Assembly: GCA_965248495.1 (NCBI GenBank)
Contig: CBDFJL010000003.1
Span: forward strand, 1,426,001-1,490,000
Direction of reading: 5' to 3'
From: CAUYXS01 sp965248495
GTDB lineage: Bacteria > Chloroflexota > Dehalococcoidia > Lucifugimonadales > Australimonadaceae
Length of the DNA: 64,000 bases
Part shown: positions 1 to 7,627 of the stretch, in pieces
How positions within the stretch are numbered: the stretch's first letter is position 1
Layout: every line of letters starts with the position of its first letter
Program-made: the position numbers and the translations under genes
The notes under the pieces: model-generated
The model's input: the letters and a program-made list of their open reading frames with translations, nothing else
What the model was told of the DNA's origin: nothing
Databases searched by the model: none

Positions 1-71
1 CTGCGCTGGCCGGCGCAGTCGACCGCGCCCCCGCGGCGATCACGCCGGGACTTATCGGCATGGGGGAGCAT

Positions 72-467
72 ATGGCACTGACCTACGAACAGGCGGAACG
101 AGCTCTCCAGGGGGCCATGGCCAAGGCCAGGGAACTCGAGGCGAACATGACGTTTGCCGTCGTGGACGCTCGCGGTCTGCCGGTGGCACTGGGCCGGATG
201 ACGGGCGCGGGAGCACTCACCTCGGACGTCGCCGCGGGCAAGGCCCGGGTCTCGGCCTACTACGGCGCCCCGAGCGGCGCCATCGCCGAGCGAATGCCGG
301 CCAGCATCCAAAGCAGCCTAGTCGCTCAGCACGGCGGCCGACTGATCTTCTGGCAAGGCGCGGTACCCATTCGCGATGGCGACGAGCTGGTCGGTGCCAT
401 CGGCGGCAGCGGGTCCACTTCCGAGAACGACGAGGTCGCTGCGCAGGCAGGCGTCGACGCTATCTAG
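72..467 (+). CDS. GlcG/HbpS-family (DUF336) small heme- or cofactor-binding-type protein
   Basis: The 131-residue product matches the small GlcG/HbpS (DUF336) family by its N-terminal helix (TYEQAERALQGAMAKARE), the strand FAVVDARG, the helix segment TSDVAAGKARVSA and the C-terminal glycine-rich motif VGAIGGSGST followed by NDEVAAQAG. Family members bind heme or cobalamin-related cofactors or sit beside glycolate and diol enzymes; nothing nearby fixes the role here. The start at 72 is preferred to the ATG at 60 because GGGGGAG precedes it and family proteins start close to this helix. The frame stays open to the window edge, so a longer protein cannot be excluded. It ends 19 bases before a tRNA-Leu gene on the same strand. 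Confidence 0.75.
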   Translation: MALTYEQAERALQGAMAKARELEANMTFAVVDARGLPVALGRMTGAGALTSDVAAGKARVSAYYGAPSGAIAERMPASIQSSLVAQHGGRLIFWQGAVPIRDGDELVGAIGGSGSTSENDEVAAQAGVDAI

Positions 468-486
468 CCGGGCCAGCGATTCGCGC

Positions 487-571
487 GGGGAAGTGCCGGA
501 ATTGGCAGACGGGCATGATTTAGGATCATGTGCCTTCGGGCGTCCGGGTTCGAGTCCCGGCTTCCCCACCA
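487..571 (+). tRNA. tRNA-Leu (anticodon UAG)
   Basis: A full class II cloverleaf can be folded. The 7-bp acceptor stem GGGGAAG (487-493) pairs with CTTCCCC (561-567), followed by discriminator A and an encoded CCA (569-571). The anticodon stem CATGA/TCATG closes the loop TTTAGGA, giving anticodon TAG (reads CUN). A long variable arm (TGCCTTCGGGCG) is typical of leucine tRNA, and the T arm is CCGGG-TTCGAGT-CCCGG. Confidence 0.95.
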
Positions 572-626
572 CGGCGCGTCTTCGGGAACAAGCCCGCGGC
601 GTGCCGCGTCTTGAGTCTGAGGGCCC

Positions 627-1082
627 ATGAATCTGCCCCCCGGGAGGACCGCGGTGCGTACCACACGGCTGATGCTAGTTCTCGGCGCCACCCTGCTCGT
701 GCTCGCGGCTGCCTGCTCGAGCCCGGACCCAACGCCGACGCCCGACCCCACGCCGACGCCCGAGCCTACCGCGACGCCCGAGCCTACAGCGACGCCAAGC
801 GTCAGCGCTGCGGGGCCCCCGGTGCTCATCGACCTCGCCGCACTCCCGCCTGAATTGCAGGAGGCGGCGCTCTGCCTCCAGCAGGCCTTCGGCGAGGAGA
901 CCTTCTCCATGCTGCTCGCCGGCGAGTACGTGCCGGCCCTCACCGACCTGGCCAAGCTTGGCGAGTGCGATATCGACCTGGCACTCCTGACCACCATCGT
1001 CAGCGTCGAGGGCGTCCAGCTGCCGCCCATTATCCAGGACGCGCTGGTCACCGGGACGTCGGCCGACGATATCGGCTACTAG
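627..1082 (+). CDS. Small Pro/Thr-linker lipoprotein, unknown function
   Basis: A secreted lipoprotein of 151 residues. A basic N terminus and the hydrophobic stretch LMLVLGATLLVLAAAC end at a lipobox Cys near residue 30. Next comes a degenerate Thr-Pro repeat linker (about residues 33-58) and a roughly 90-residue, mostly helical acidic domain with two Cys that could form a disulfide. I recognise no family for the C-terminal domain. The linker style recurs in the lipoproteins at 12740-14089 and 41604-43529, suggesting a common surface-display design. GTG at 654 is an alternative start that keeps the signal peptide. Confidence 0.65.
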   Translation: MNLPPGRTAVRTTRLMLVLGATLLVLAAACSSPDPTPTPDPTPTPEPTATPEPTATPSVSAAGPPVLIDLAALPPELQEAALCLQQAFGEETFSMLLAGEYVPALTDLAKLGECDIDLALLTTIVSVEGVQLPPIIQDALVTGTSADDIGY

Positions 1083-1094
1083 CGAGGGCCCGCC

Positions 1095-1469
1095 TTAGAC
1101 GCCCGGCTGGTGCTCGGGCTCGAAGTCCAACTTGCCGCTGGCCATGTGCAGGATCGGTGGACTCTGCACCGACAGGAAGCGCAGCGGCTGATCGGCGGTG
1201 GTCACGCCGTGGAACTGGCCTCGGTGCACGAGCAGCCGATCACCCGCGCGCACGGCGACCTGTTCGTCGCCGACCCGGATGATCGCCTCGCCGTCCAGGA
1301 TGTACAGCACGGTCTCGGCCTCGTTGTGGCGGTGGACGCTGGAGGTCTGGTGGGGCTCGACCTCGACGAGGTCGGCACCCACCGTCTCTTCCAGCAGCGT
1401 GCCCCTCGTGACCTGCAGCACGTCGAAGACGTCGTTTCGCTCCGCTCCGGGCCTCGTGACGTCGGCCAT
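1095..1469 (-). CDS. Single-domain cupin protein
   Basis: This 124-residue protein has the conserved cupin barrel. Motif 1 is HRHNEAETVLYILDGEAIIR (metal-binding His-x-His and Glu) and motif 2 is AGDRLLVHRGQFHGV with the second His. Small cupins like this act as dioxygenases, isomerases or sensors; the substrate cannot be inferred. The start at 1469 is chosen because AGGAGG lies 7 bases upstream on the minus strand, a near-ideal ribosome binding site. A longer in-frame extension lacks family similarity. It is divergent from the dienelactone hydrolase gene and convergent with the lipoprotein gene. Confidence 0.8.
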   Translation of the reverse strand: MADVTRPGAERNDVFDVLQVTRGTLLEETVGADLVEVEPHQTSSVHRHNEAETVLYILDGEAIIRVGDEQVAVRAGDRLLVHRGQFHGVTTADQPLRFLSVQSPPILHMASGKLDFEPEHQPGV

Positions 1470-1559
1470 CGTCCGCCTCCTGCCAGCCTCAGCTCCGTGG
1501 GCGCAGCATACCTTGACGGCGTGGGCCCGGCGCGCTCCGTAGAGTGCGGGCCCGGTGCG

Positions 1560-1588
1560 TTGCGACGGCCACACGGGTCTGCTACGGT
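1560..1588 (+). promoter_or_regulatory. Candidate sigma70-type promoter for the dienelactone hydrolase gene
   Basis: TTGCGA (1560-1565) and TACGGT (1583-1588) are separated by 17 bases, with TGC directly before the -10 hexamer (extended -10). A start of transcription near 1595 would give a leader of about 43 bases. The call is by pattern only. Confidence 0.4.
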
Positions 1589-1637
1589 TCTGCCGCCCCA
1601 AACACCTGATTCACGGGCTTACTGAGGAGACCCACAC

Positions 1638-2402
1638 ATGGCATCCAGCTGGACCAGCCTCGAAGTCGACAACAACACAATGGACATCTACCTCTCGACG
1701 CCCACGGTCGCCGGCCCTGCCCCTGGCGTCGTCGTCATCCAGCACGCCGGTGGCGTCGACACCTTCATCCAGACCATATGCGACCGCCTCGCCGCCGATG
1801 GCTATGTGGCCGCGGCACCCAACCTGTTCCACCGCCAGAAGGACAACATCCTCGAAGAGGTGAAGGGCCTGACACCGGGCGAGCGGTTGCCCAAGCTGAT
1901 GACCAAGCTGGCCCAACTCAAGGACAGCGAGGTCGTGCGCGACGTGGACGCGGTGGTCGAGCTGCTTGGCGGCCACGCGGCCGTCGCGGGGCAGCCCATC
2001 GGCATCACCGGCTTCTGCATGGGAGGCCGCGTCGCCTACCTGATGGCGGCCAAAAACGAGAAAATCGCGGCGTCTGGCGTCTTCTACGGGGCCATGCTAA
2101 CGGGCTCTTGGGGAGATGAGGGGCCTTCGCCCATGGACCTGACCGCCGACGTTGGCTGCCCGGTCATCGGCTTCTTCGGAAACGACGACGTGAACCCCAC
2201 TCCCGAAGTGGTTGCGCAACTCGATGCGGCGCTGACGGAGCACGGCAAAGAGCACGTGTTCCATACCTACGACGGCACGGGCCACGCCTTCATGGACTTC
2301 TCCAACGCGGTCGCCTACCGGGAGAAGTCGGCCGCCGACGCTTGGCCCAAGCTCGTCTCGTTCTTCGACGAGAAGCTCAAGGCGGCCGTACCCACCGCGT
2401 AG
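1638..2402 (+). CDS. Dienelactone hydrolase family protein
   Basis: A 254-residue alpha/beta hydrolase of the dienelactone hydrolase family. It has the characteristic Cys nucleophile in GITGFCMGGRVAYL, the Asp in FFGNDDVNPTPE and the His in DGTGHAFMDF, which together make the Cys-Asp-His triad of carboxymethylenebutenolidases. Family members open dienelactones in aromatic degradation or act as general esterases; no aromatic pathway is visible here, so the substrate is unknown. The start follows a GAGGAGACC ribosome binding site. The product is likely cytoplasmic, with no signal peptide. Confidence 0.85.
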   Translation: MASSWTSLEVDNNTMDIYLSTPTVAGPAPGVVVIQHAGGVDTFIQTICDRLAADGYVAAAPNLFHRQKDNILEEVKGLTPGERLPKLMTKLAQLKDSEVVRDVDAVVELLGGHAAVAGQPIGITGFCMGGRVAYLMAAKNEKIAASGVFYGAMLTGSWGDEGPSPMDLTADVGCPVIGFFGNDDVNPTPEVVAQLDAALTEHGKEHVFHTYDGTGHAFMDFSNAVAYREKSAADAWPKLVSFFDEKLKAAVPTA

Positions 2403-2415
2403 CTCCGAGGTTCGC

Positions 2416-2958
2416 ATGACCAGCATCGTTGGTCTGTTCCCTGAGCGCTCGGGAGCCGACGCGGCCCGTCGGCTGCTCGGTGCCGCCGGTTACGAGGGCG
2501 GTGAGATCGCGGCACTGTCGCCGCCATCCGGTCCCCCCGCGGTCGATAGCTTGACGCCGCCACTGCTGCAACGCGGCGAGTCCATGCTGCGGACGGGCGT
2601 TCGCTGGGGAATCGTCGGCGCCCTCGCAGCCGAGTTGCCCTTCGTCGCGCTGTTCCTCCTCGTGTCCGTTGATAGCACGATCATGGTGATCATGCTGGCG
2701 AGCATGTGGAAACTCGGTGCCGGCTTCGGCGGGTGGCTCGGGGTGATGTACGGCGGTGAGCGCGGCCTGGACCAGGACACGGCCGAGGACTACGAAAGCC
2801 TCTTGGCAGCCGGACGTTGGGTTGTCGCCGCCGACGTGCGGCGTCGCGACCGGTTGTCGGCGCGCGGCGCCATGGTGGAGAGCGGCGCGCTCGAGGCCCG
2901 CGACGTGCGGGGCACCTTCGAGCCCAAGCCGACCGTGCACTGGCTCAAGAGATACTAG
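2416..2958 (+). CDS. Small membrane protein with two central transmembrane segments
   Basis: A 180-residue protein. The N-terminal 50 residues (SIVGLFPERSGADAARRLLG and on) resemble the alpha/beta fold found ahead of membrane hairpins in general-stress-protein-17M-like proteins. Two hydrophobic segments follow (about residues 63-85 and 93-112) with a Gly-rich connection, and then a soluble tail of about 65 residues. It starts 13 bases after the hydrolase stop with a CGAGG site, so the two are probably cotranscribed. Function is unknown. Confidence 0.6.
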   Translation: MTSIVGLFPERSGADAARRLLGAAGYEGGEIAALSPPSGPPAVDSLTPPLLQRGESMLRTGVRWGIVGALAAELPFVALFLLVSVDSTIMVIMLASMWKLGAGFGGWLGVMYGGERGLDQDTAEDYESLLAAGRWVVAADVRRRDRLSARGAMVESGALEARDVRGTFEPKPTVHWLKRY

Positions 2959-2988
2959 CCAACCCCCGACCAGCCCTAGGAGGCCAAG

Positions 2989-3618
2989 ATGACGCCGAGC
3001 AGCGACCGCGTGCAGTGGGTCTATTCGGCGGGCACCAAAGAAGAGTTGGGCCGCCGCTACGACGAGTGGGCCGGCGAATATGACAAAGATATCGCGGATG
3101 ACTTCGGCTACCTGGGACCGACCCGCGCGGCCGAAGTGTTCGCCAGGCACGTCACGAGCGACGCCGTGGTCCTGGACGCCGGGGCGGGCACCGGCCTGGT
3201 GGGGGTCGAGCTGGCCCGGCTCGGCTTCGGGACCATCGACGCCATCGACCTGTCCCAGGGCATGCTCGACGAGGCTGGACGAAAAGGCATGTACCGGCGC
3301 CTGCGTCAGATGGACATGACCGAGCCGCTGGACATCGCTGACGACGCCTACGACTCGTGCATATGCGTCGGCACGCTGACCTTCGGCCATGTGCCGGCCA
3401 GCGCCATCGACGAGCTGGTCCGGGTCACCAAGCGGGGTGGCGTCCTCGTCTACACGCTGCGGCCCGACCTGCTGGACTCGCACGGCTTCGCGGCCAAGCA
3501 CGCGGAGCTGGAGTCGACGGGCAAGTGGCGCCTGATTGAGAAGAGCGATGCGTTTCAGGGCCTGCCCAAGGGTGAGCCCGACATCCACTACAACGTCTGG
3601 GTGTTCGGGATCCTGTAG
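2989..3618 (+). CDS. Class I SAM-dependent methyltransferase
   Basis: A 209-residue Rossmann methyltransferase. Motif I is VLDAGAGTGLVGVEL, an acidic ribose-binding residue follows in IDAIDLSQGMLDEA, the motif II-like strand is YDSCICVGTLTFGH, and the post-motif segment is VTKRGGVLVYTLRPD. This layout is typical of the UbiE/Methyltransf_11 group acting on small molecules; the substrate is not predictable. The ATG at 2989 follows AGGAGGCCAAG. The next gene starts immediately after its stop codon, indicating an operon with the aldo/keto reductase. Confidence 0.8.
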   Translation: MTPSSDRVQWVYSAGTKEELGRRYDEWAGEYDKDIADDFGYLGPTRAAEVFARHVTSDAVVLDAGAGTGLVGVELARLGFGTIDAIDLSQGMLDEAGRKGMYRRLRQMDMTEPLDIADDAYDSCICVGTLTFGHVPASAIDELVRVTKRGGVLVYTLRPDLLDSHGFAAKHAELESTGKWRLIEKSDAFQGLPKGEPDIHYNVWVFGIL

Positions 3619-4587
3619 GTGCGATACGAGCCGCTGGGCGAGCAGCGGGCTTCGGTCATCGGGCTGGGGGTCTGGCAGTTCGGCTCGGCCTCGTGGGGCT
3701 GGAGCGACGAGTTCGGGCTCGATGCGGCCAACGCTATCGTGGCGAAAGCCTTGGAGCTCGGCGTCACGCTCTTCGACACCGCCGAGATCTACGCTGGTGG
3801 GGTCTCAGAGTCCGTGCTTGGGGAAACGCTCGGCGAGCAGCGCGAGGGCGTCATCGTCGCGTCGAAGGTCTCGCCGAGCCACGCCTTGCGGGGCCAGGTG
3901 CAAGCCGCCGCCCGGCGCAGCCTGGCACGCCTTGGCACGGGCCGGATCGACCTCTATCAGGTCCACTGGCCCAACCCGCTGGTGCCCCTGTCGTGGACCA
4001 TGGCGGGCATGCGGGACCTCCAGCGCGAGGGCCTGGTCCGCCATGTGGGCGTCAGTAACTTCTCGGCGCGCCGCTGGCGAAAGGCTGAGGCGGCGCTCGG
4101 CTCACCGGTCGCGGCCAACCAAGTCGTCTACAACCTGCTCCAGCGCGGCGCCGAGCGGGAGGTGCTGCCGCACGCGGCTGGGCACGGACGCCTGGTTATC
4201 GCGTATAGCCCGCTGGCGCAGGGCCTCCTGACCGGACGCTATGCGGCGGGTAACGCGCCGCGGGGGGCTCGGCTGGCCAACCGGCTATTCCTGCCCGCCA
4301 ACATCGAGCGTGCCCAGCCCGTCATCGCCGTGCTCCGCGAGGTGGCGGCAGCGCACGGCGCCACGCCTGCACAGGTGGCGCTGGCCTGGGTGGTGTCCAA
4401 GCCGGGCGTCGTCGCCATTCCTGGTGCCAAGAGCGTTCGGCAGATCGAAGAGAACGCGGCGGCCGCCGATATCGCGCTCGGAGGCGACGAGCTGCATGCG
4501 CTGGACGAGGCGTCCGGGGCCTTCAAACCGGTGCCGTGGCCAGCGGGGCTAGCAGGCTGGGCGTGGCGGGTGGTATTCGGGCGTTGA
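3619..4587 (+). CDS. Aldo/keto reductase
   Basis: A 322-residue NADPH-dependent aldo/keto reductase. The active-site set is visible: Asp and Tyr in LFDTAEIYAGG, Lys in IVASKVSP and His in DLYQVHWPNP. NADP-binding signatures include SNFSARRWRKA and, near the C terminus, IPGAKSVRQIEENA. It resembles the YdhF/perakine-reductase-like group more than the true aldose reductases. The GTG start abuts the stop codon of the methyltransferase, and translational coupling is likely. Confidence 0.85.
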   Translation: MRYEPLGEQRASVIGLGVWQFGSASWGWSDEFGLDAANAIVAKALELGVTLFDTAEIYAGGVSESVLGETLGEQREGVIVASKVSPSHALRGQVQAAARRSLARLGTGRIDLYQVHWPNPLVPLSWTMAGMRDLQREGLVRHVGVSNFSARRWRKAEAALGSPVAANQVVYNLLQRGAEREVLPHAAGHGRLVIAYSPLAQGLLTGRYAAGNAPRGARLANRLFLPANIERAQPVIAVLREVAAAHGATPAQVALAWVVSKPGVVAIPGAKSVRQIEENAAAADIALGGDELHALDEASGAFKPVPWPAGLAGWAWRVVFGR

Positions 4588-4645
4588 GGGCGGGTTACGC
4601 TAGGCCGCGCTCAGCGGCGTTCCAATGCGCGCACTCTGTAAGGTT

Positions 4646-4675
4646 TGTCTTCTGTAAGATATTCCTTCTACAATA
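4646..4675 (+). promoter_or_regulatory. Promoter TTGTCT-18-TACAAT with TCTGTAAG direct repeats
   Basis: TTGTCT (4646-4651) and TACAAT (4670-4675) with an 18-base spacer lie in an unusually AT-rich patch upstream of the gene at 4704. The octamer TCTGTAAG occurs twice (near 4636 and near 4652), one helical turn and a half apart and overlapping the -35/spacer, so it may be an operator. Confidence 0.5.
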
Positions 4676-4703
4676 CCTGGACTCCAGATTCTCTAGGTGA
4701 GCC

Positions 4704-5090
4704 ATGAACCTTGCGCGGAACGACTACTGGACCATGGACCTCGACGACTCCGGCACCACAGTCGACCTGACCTGGACGGCCGCCACCGCGGGGATGACGG
4801 CCGACGACTTCAAGGAGGCGCTGGCGACGTTCGCGGGCCTCGCCGAGGAGCGCGACACGCCGGGCCTGCTCGTCGACGTCCGCCAGTTCGGGTTCCAGAT
4901 GACTCCCGACCTCGGCGAGTGGCGAGTCACGGACATCGTGCCGCGATATAACGCGGCGGGCGTCAAAAGGTTCGCCTACGTCTTCCCGACTGGCGCCGAG
5001 ACGCCGCCGGAGTCCCAGTATCCCGGCGAAGACTTCCAGACTGGCTACTTCACGTCGACCGGGGACGCGAGGGCCTGGCTGGCGGGCTAG
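4704..5090 (+). CDS. SpoIIAA-like (STAS-fold) hypothetical protein
   Basis: A 128-residue soluble protein with the alternating pattern seen in SpoIIAA-like/STAS proteins: strand VDLTWTAATAG, helix DDFKEALATFAGLAEER, strand GLLVDVRQFGFQMTPD, helix, strand RFAYVFPTG, and a C-terminal helix TGDARAWLAG. Family proteins of this type are poorly characterised and occur as stand-alone stress or signalling proteins. It has its own candidate promoter. It is convergent with the PPOX gene, with 5 bases between stop codons. Confidence 0.55.
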   Translation: MNLARNDYWTMDLDDSGTTVDLTWTAATAGMTADDFKEALATFAGLAEERDTPGLLVDVRQFGFQMTPDLGEWRVTDIVPRYNAAGVKRFAYVFPTGAETPPESQYPGEDFQTGYFTSTGDARAWLAG

Positions 5091-5095
5091 CCGGC

Positions 5096-5494
5096 TTACG
5101 CCAGGCCGCGCTCCGCGACGTGCTCGGGCTCGATGCGCACCGTGAGACGCGTCTGCCCCTCGCGGTGGCCCTGGTACTTCGGGTTTCCGGTGTACTTCAG
5201 CGACAACGCGTCGATGAGCTCGTTGTCGGCCTTGATCTCCGTCACGCGCCCACGTACCCAGAGACAGCGATACGCGCTTTCCAGGCCCATGACCGAGAGG
5301 GCGACTCGGCTGTCACGCTCCATGTTCCGCGTCTTCAGCCGTCCGGTGGCGGTGTTGATCAGAATGTCCGTGCCGTCCGTCTCGACCCATAGCGGCGTCA
5401 CTTGCGGTGAGCCGTCCAGCATCACCGTGGCGATGTGCGCGTAGACCTGCTCGTGCAGGAAGTCCTGCGCATACTTGGGCAGGGGTACTCCCAT
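5096..5494 (-). CDS. PPOX-class flavin/F420-dependent enzyme
   Basis: A 132-residue split-barrel protein of the pyridoxamine-5'-phosphate-oxidase-like family, F420-dependent subgroup. Typical segments are AHIATVMLDGSPQVTPLWVE, ILINTATGRLKTRNMERDSR and ALSVMGLESAYRCLWVRGRV. Such enzymes reduce or oxidise small substrates such as biliverdin or quinones with F420 or FMN. The start is supported by AAGGAG eight bases upstream. Cofactor choice (F420 or FMN) is inferred from the TGRLKTRNMERD motif and not proven. Confidence 0.8.
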   Translation of the reverse strand: MGVPLPKYAQDFLHEQVYAHIATVMLDGSPQVTPLWVETDGTDILINTATGRLKTRNMERDSRVALSVMGLESAYRCLWVRGRVTEIKADNELIDALSLKYTGNPKYQGHREGQTRLTVRIEPEHVAERGLA

Positions 5495-5552
5495 GCTGTT
5501 TTCTCCTTCGGGTCGTCGTTTGGGCTGCGTCGTTTTGAACTGTTTAGCTGCG

Positions 5553-5641
5553 TCATCCTGAGTGGTTTGGCCGTGTCATCCCGAGCCCTTCGGCCGTCTC
5601 AGGACAGGCTCCGCGAAGGATCTGGGAGACACTGCCTCGCG
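5553..5641. repeat. Degenerate TGTCATCCTGAG-type palindromic repeat cluster
   Basis: Two arms related to the dispersed element (GTCATCCTGAG near 5554 and TGTCATCCCGAG near 5576) are followed by GTCTCAGGACAG and GCGAAGGATCTGGGAGACA. The pieces look like one or two decayed copies. The element lies between the convergently read PPOX and GNAT ends and contains no gene. Confidence 0.6.
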
Positions 5642-5686
5642 GCGCTGTGTCAGATTTCTTCGCCCCGACACGTTGGGAACCTCGCG

Positions 5687-6118
5687 CTACAGGCGCTTTG
5701 CCATCGTTACGTGGTCAATGCCGGCCTCGACGAAGGGCGGGCCCTCGATGCGGTAGCCGCGCTCCTCGTAGAAGCGGCGGACGTACGCCTGCGAGTGCAG
5801 CTCCACGCCGCTCAGGCGCTGGCGACGCGCCTCTGTCTCCAGCGCTTCGAGGACAGCGGTTGCCAGGCCCCGTCGGCGATACTCCGCGAGCACCGCCATC
5901 CGCCCCACGCGGGCCACGGTGCCGTCCTGCACAACGAACCGGCCGGTGGCAACCACGCGCCCATCGCGTATCGCCAGCGCGTGTGTGGCCTCGTCGTCCA
6001 GGCCGTCGCGCTCGATCTCCGGCGCCACGCCCTGCTCCTCGATGAAGACCACGCGCCGGACCTCCAGCGCCGCCTCCCGATCGGCCGGTGTGCCTGCGAA
6101 ACGAACTTCGATGTCCAC
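5687..6118 (-). CDS. GNAT family N-acetyltransferase (ElaA-like)
   Basis: A 143-residue GNAT-fold protein. The acetyl-CoA-binding motif is RVGRMAVLAEYRRRGLATAV and the C-terminal half YVRRFYEERGYRIEG is typical of ElaA/YjcF-type acetyltransferases; FIEEQGV near residue 30 is also characteristic. GTG at 6118 is chosen because family proteins begin at this strand and a perfect minus-strand TATAAT lies 7 bases upstream, implying a leaderless message. The acceptor is unknown. Confidence 0.8.
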   Translation of the reverse strand: MDIEVRFAGTPADREAALEVRRVVFIEEQGVAPEIERDGLDDEATHALAIRDGRVVATGRFVVQDGTVARVGRMAVLAEYRRRGLATAVLEALETEARRQRLSGVELHSQAYVRRFYEERGYRIEGPPFVEAGIDHVTMAKRL

Positions 6119-6125
6119 GGGCGGG

Positions 6126-6131
6126 ATTATA
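6126..6131 (-). promoter_or_regulatory. Minus-strand TATAAT giving a probable leaderless GNAT transcript
   Basis: On the minus strand TATAAT occupies 6131 down to 6126. Transcription would start at about 6119-6118, essentially at the GTG start codon, and no Shine-Dalgarno sequence is visible. No clear -35 element is present. Confidence 0.4.
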
Positions 6132-6142
6132 GCGAGCCTCGC

Positions 6143-6171
6143 TTGCCGTGCCCCGGCGGCCGTGGTAGAAC
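6143..6171 (+). promoter_or_regulatory. Candidate promoter TTGCCG-17-TAGAAC for the 6201 hydrolase
   Basis: TTGCCG (6143-6148) and TAGAAC (6166-6171) have a 17-base spacer. They are divergent from the GNAT promoter and 30 bases upstream of the ATG, which itself has GGAGGG as ribosome binding site. Confidence 0.4.
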
Positions 6172-6200
6172 GCGGCAAATCGCGGGAGCGGAGGGTGTCC

Positions 6201-7130
6201 ATGGCAACCAAGGTGACGGTGCAAGAGAAGCCGCTGACCGACTGGCAGTCGGTGTGGGTCGAGCTGATGGGGGCCCAGGTGAAGATGTACCAAGGCCGCC
6301 AGTGGTACCTGCGGGGCATCGAGATGGGCGACCCGGCCAACGAGCCGTTGATCCTGCTGCACGGCATTGGTGGCCACGGCGAGACCTACGCCCGCAACAT
6401 CCCCAACCTCGCCAAGCATTTCCATGTGTACGCGCTGGACATGCTCTACCACGGCTACTCGCAGAAGGAGCCGTTCGATGGCGAGCACATCGTGGACGCC
6501 TACGTCGACTCGCTGGTCGACTTCATCGACACGCAGGGGCTGGTGCGGCCGCACATCGAAGGTGAGTCGCTGGGCTCGATCGTGTGCTTCCACCTGGGGT
6601 TGAAGTACCCCGGCAAGGCGGGCAAGCTCATCCTGAACACCGGTGCGCCGGTCACCTGGAGCGACCGGCCCGGATTCCGCGAGAACCCGGACGGGTTTAA
6701 GGCGCTCGCCAAGGCATCGCTGGACGCGGTGAACAACCCGACGCCGGAGACCATCCGCAGACGGCTCGAATGGCTCATGGCCAGCCCCGACCGGGTGACC
6801 GACGAGATGGTCGACATTCGGCTGAAGCTCTACCAGGACCCCGAGGTCCGCAAGTCCATGAACAACGTCTACACCAACGCCTTCGTCGACCTGACCCAGT
6901 TTGAAAACTACTGGGTCTCGGAGGAGGACTGCGCCAACTTCAAGGAGGAGGCGCTGGTCTTCTGGACGGAATTCAACCCTGGCGAGGGCCCGGACATCGG
7001 GGAGAAGTTCCACTCGCTGCTGAAGGGGTCGAAGTACTACTGCATGGCGGACGCCGCGCACTGGCCTCAGTGGGAGCACCCCGAAGAGCACGACCAAGTC
7101 ATCATCGACTTCATCGGCGGGAAGATGTAG
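6201..7130 (+). CDS. Alpha/beta hydrolase (MhpC-like)
   Basis: A 309-residue alpha/beta-hydrolase-fold protein. The oxyanion segment is LLHGIGGHGETY, the nucleophile elbow is IEGESLGSIVCF (Gly-Glu-Ser-Leu-Gly) and the catalytic His is in ADAAHWPQWEHP near the C terminus, close to that of meta-cleavage-product hydrolases. The natural substrate is unknown. The ATG at 6201 follows GGAGGGTGTCC; an upstream in-frame extension has no family similarity and overlaps the GNAT gene. Confidence 0.85.
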   Translation: MATKVTVQEKPLTDWQSVWVELMGAQVKMYQGRQWYLRGIEMGDPANEPLILLHGIGGHGETYARNIPNLAKHFHVYALDMLYHGYSQKEPFDGEHIVDAYVDSLVDFIDTQGLVRPHIEGESLGSIVCFHLGLKYPGKAGKLILNTGAPVTWSDRPGFRENPDGFKALAKASLDAVNNPTPETIRRRLEWLMASPDRVTDEMVDIRLKLYQDPEVRKSMNNVYTNAFVDLTQFENYWVSEEDCANFKEEALVFWTEFNPGEGPDIGEKFHSLLKGSKYYCMADAAHWPQWEHPEEHDQVIIDFIGGKM

Positions 7131-7339
7131 CGGGCACTTCTGACCCGGGCGGGGCACGTTCAGGATGACGTGGAGTGGCGCTCGGGATGACCCGATGACG
7201 GCCGGTCGCGAGAGCTAGCCCTCGGTATTACCCCTTAGGACGTACGGGCGTAGCCAGCCCGACCTCTGGACGCGGCGGAAGGGTCGCGGCGATGCTACGC
7301 TTGCCCCGCCCTGGGACGCTCGTCCGCGAGGTGATACAC
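7131..7339. other. Intergenic segment with repeat remnants and an extended -10 motif
   Basis: This 209-base gap contains two short arms resembling the dispersed palindromic element (CAGGATGAC near 7161 and CGGGATGAC near 7182) and an extended -10 like TGCTACGCT at 7293-7301, placed to drive the small gene at 7340. No convincing -35 element, RNA or ORF is visible. Confidence 0.4.
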
Positions 7340-7582
7340 ATGCCAAACCAGTCTTGGAACGTCAACGTGAACGGGGACCGCCACGACATCGAGGTCATGT
7401 GGAGCCAATGGTCCAACACTGGTCACGTGACCGTCGATGGCCACGTGGTCGACCGTTGGGACCGCACGCTCAACCTCGCCCACAAGACAGTCTCGGTCGG
7501 CACCCACGAGGGCTACATCCGGTGGGCAGGGGCGTTCTTTAAGCCACCGGACCTGTTCATCGACGGTGAGCGGGTGGCTTAA
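7340..7582 (+). CDS. Small beta-rich protein resembling a FAIM1 half-domain
   Basis: An 80-residue all-beta protein with regularly spaced aromatics: WNVNVNGDRHDIEVMW, GHVTVDGHVVDRW, KTVSVGTHEGYIRW and DLFIDGERVA. The order Trp-strand, His-containing strand, DG hairpin, Trp, VG strand and terminal DGE hairpin resembles the beta-sandwich of Fas apoptotic inhibitory molecule 1 (FAIM1), a fold with scattered bacterial relatives. The resemblance is by eye and needs a profile search. GAGGTGAT precedes the ATG at the proper distance. No enzyme motif is visible. Confidence 0.6.
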   Translation: MPNQSWNVNVNGDRHDIEVMWSQWSNTGHVTVDGHVVDRWDRTLNLAHKTVSVGTHEGYIRWAGAFFKPPDLFIDGERVA

Positions 7583-7627
7583 GAACCGACTTTTGGATGC
7601 GAGGTCGCCCGCTCGGCGCCCGCTGGC

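Noticed and set aside
5919..6200. N-terminal extension of the 6201 hydrolase
   Set aside because: It overlaps the divergent GNAT gene, lacks family similarity and lies upstream of the promoter and ribosome binding site for ATG 6201.
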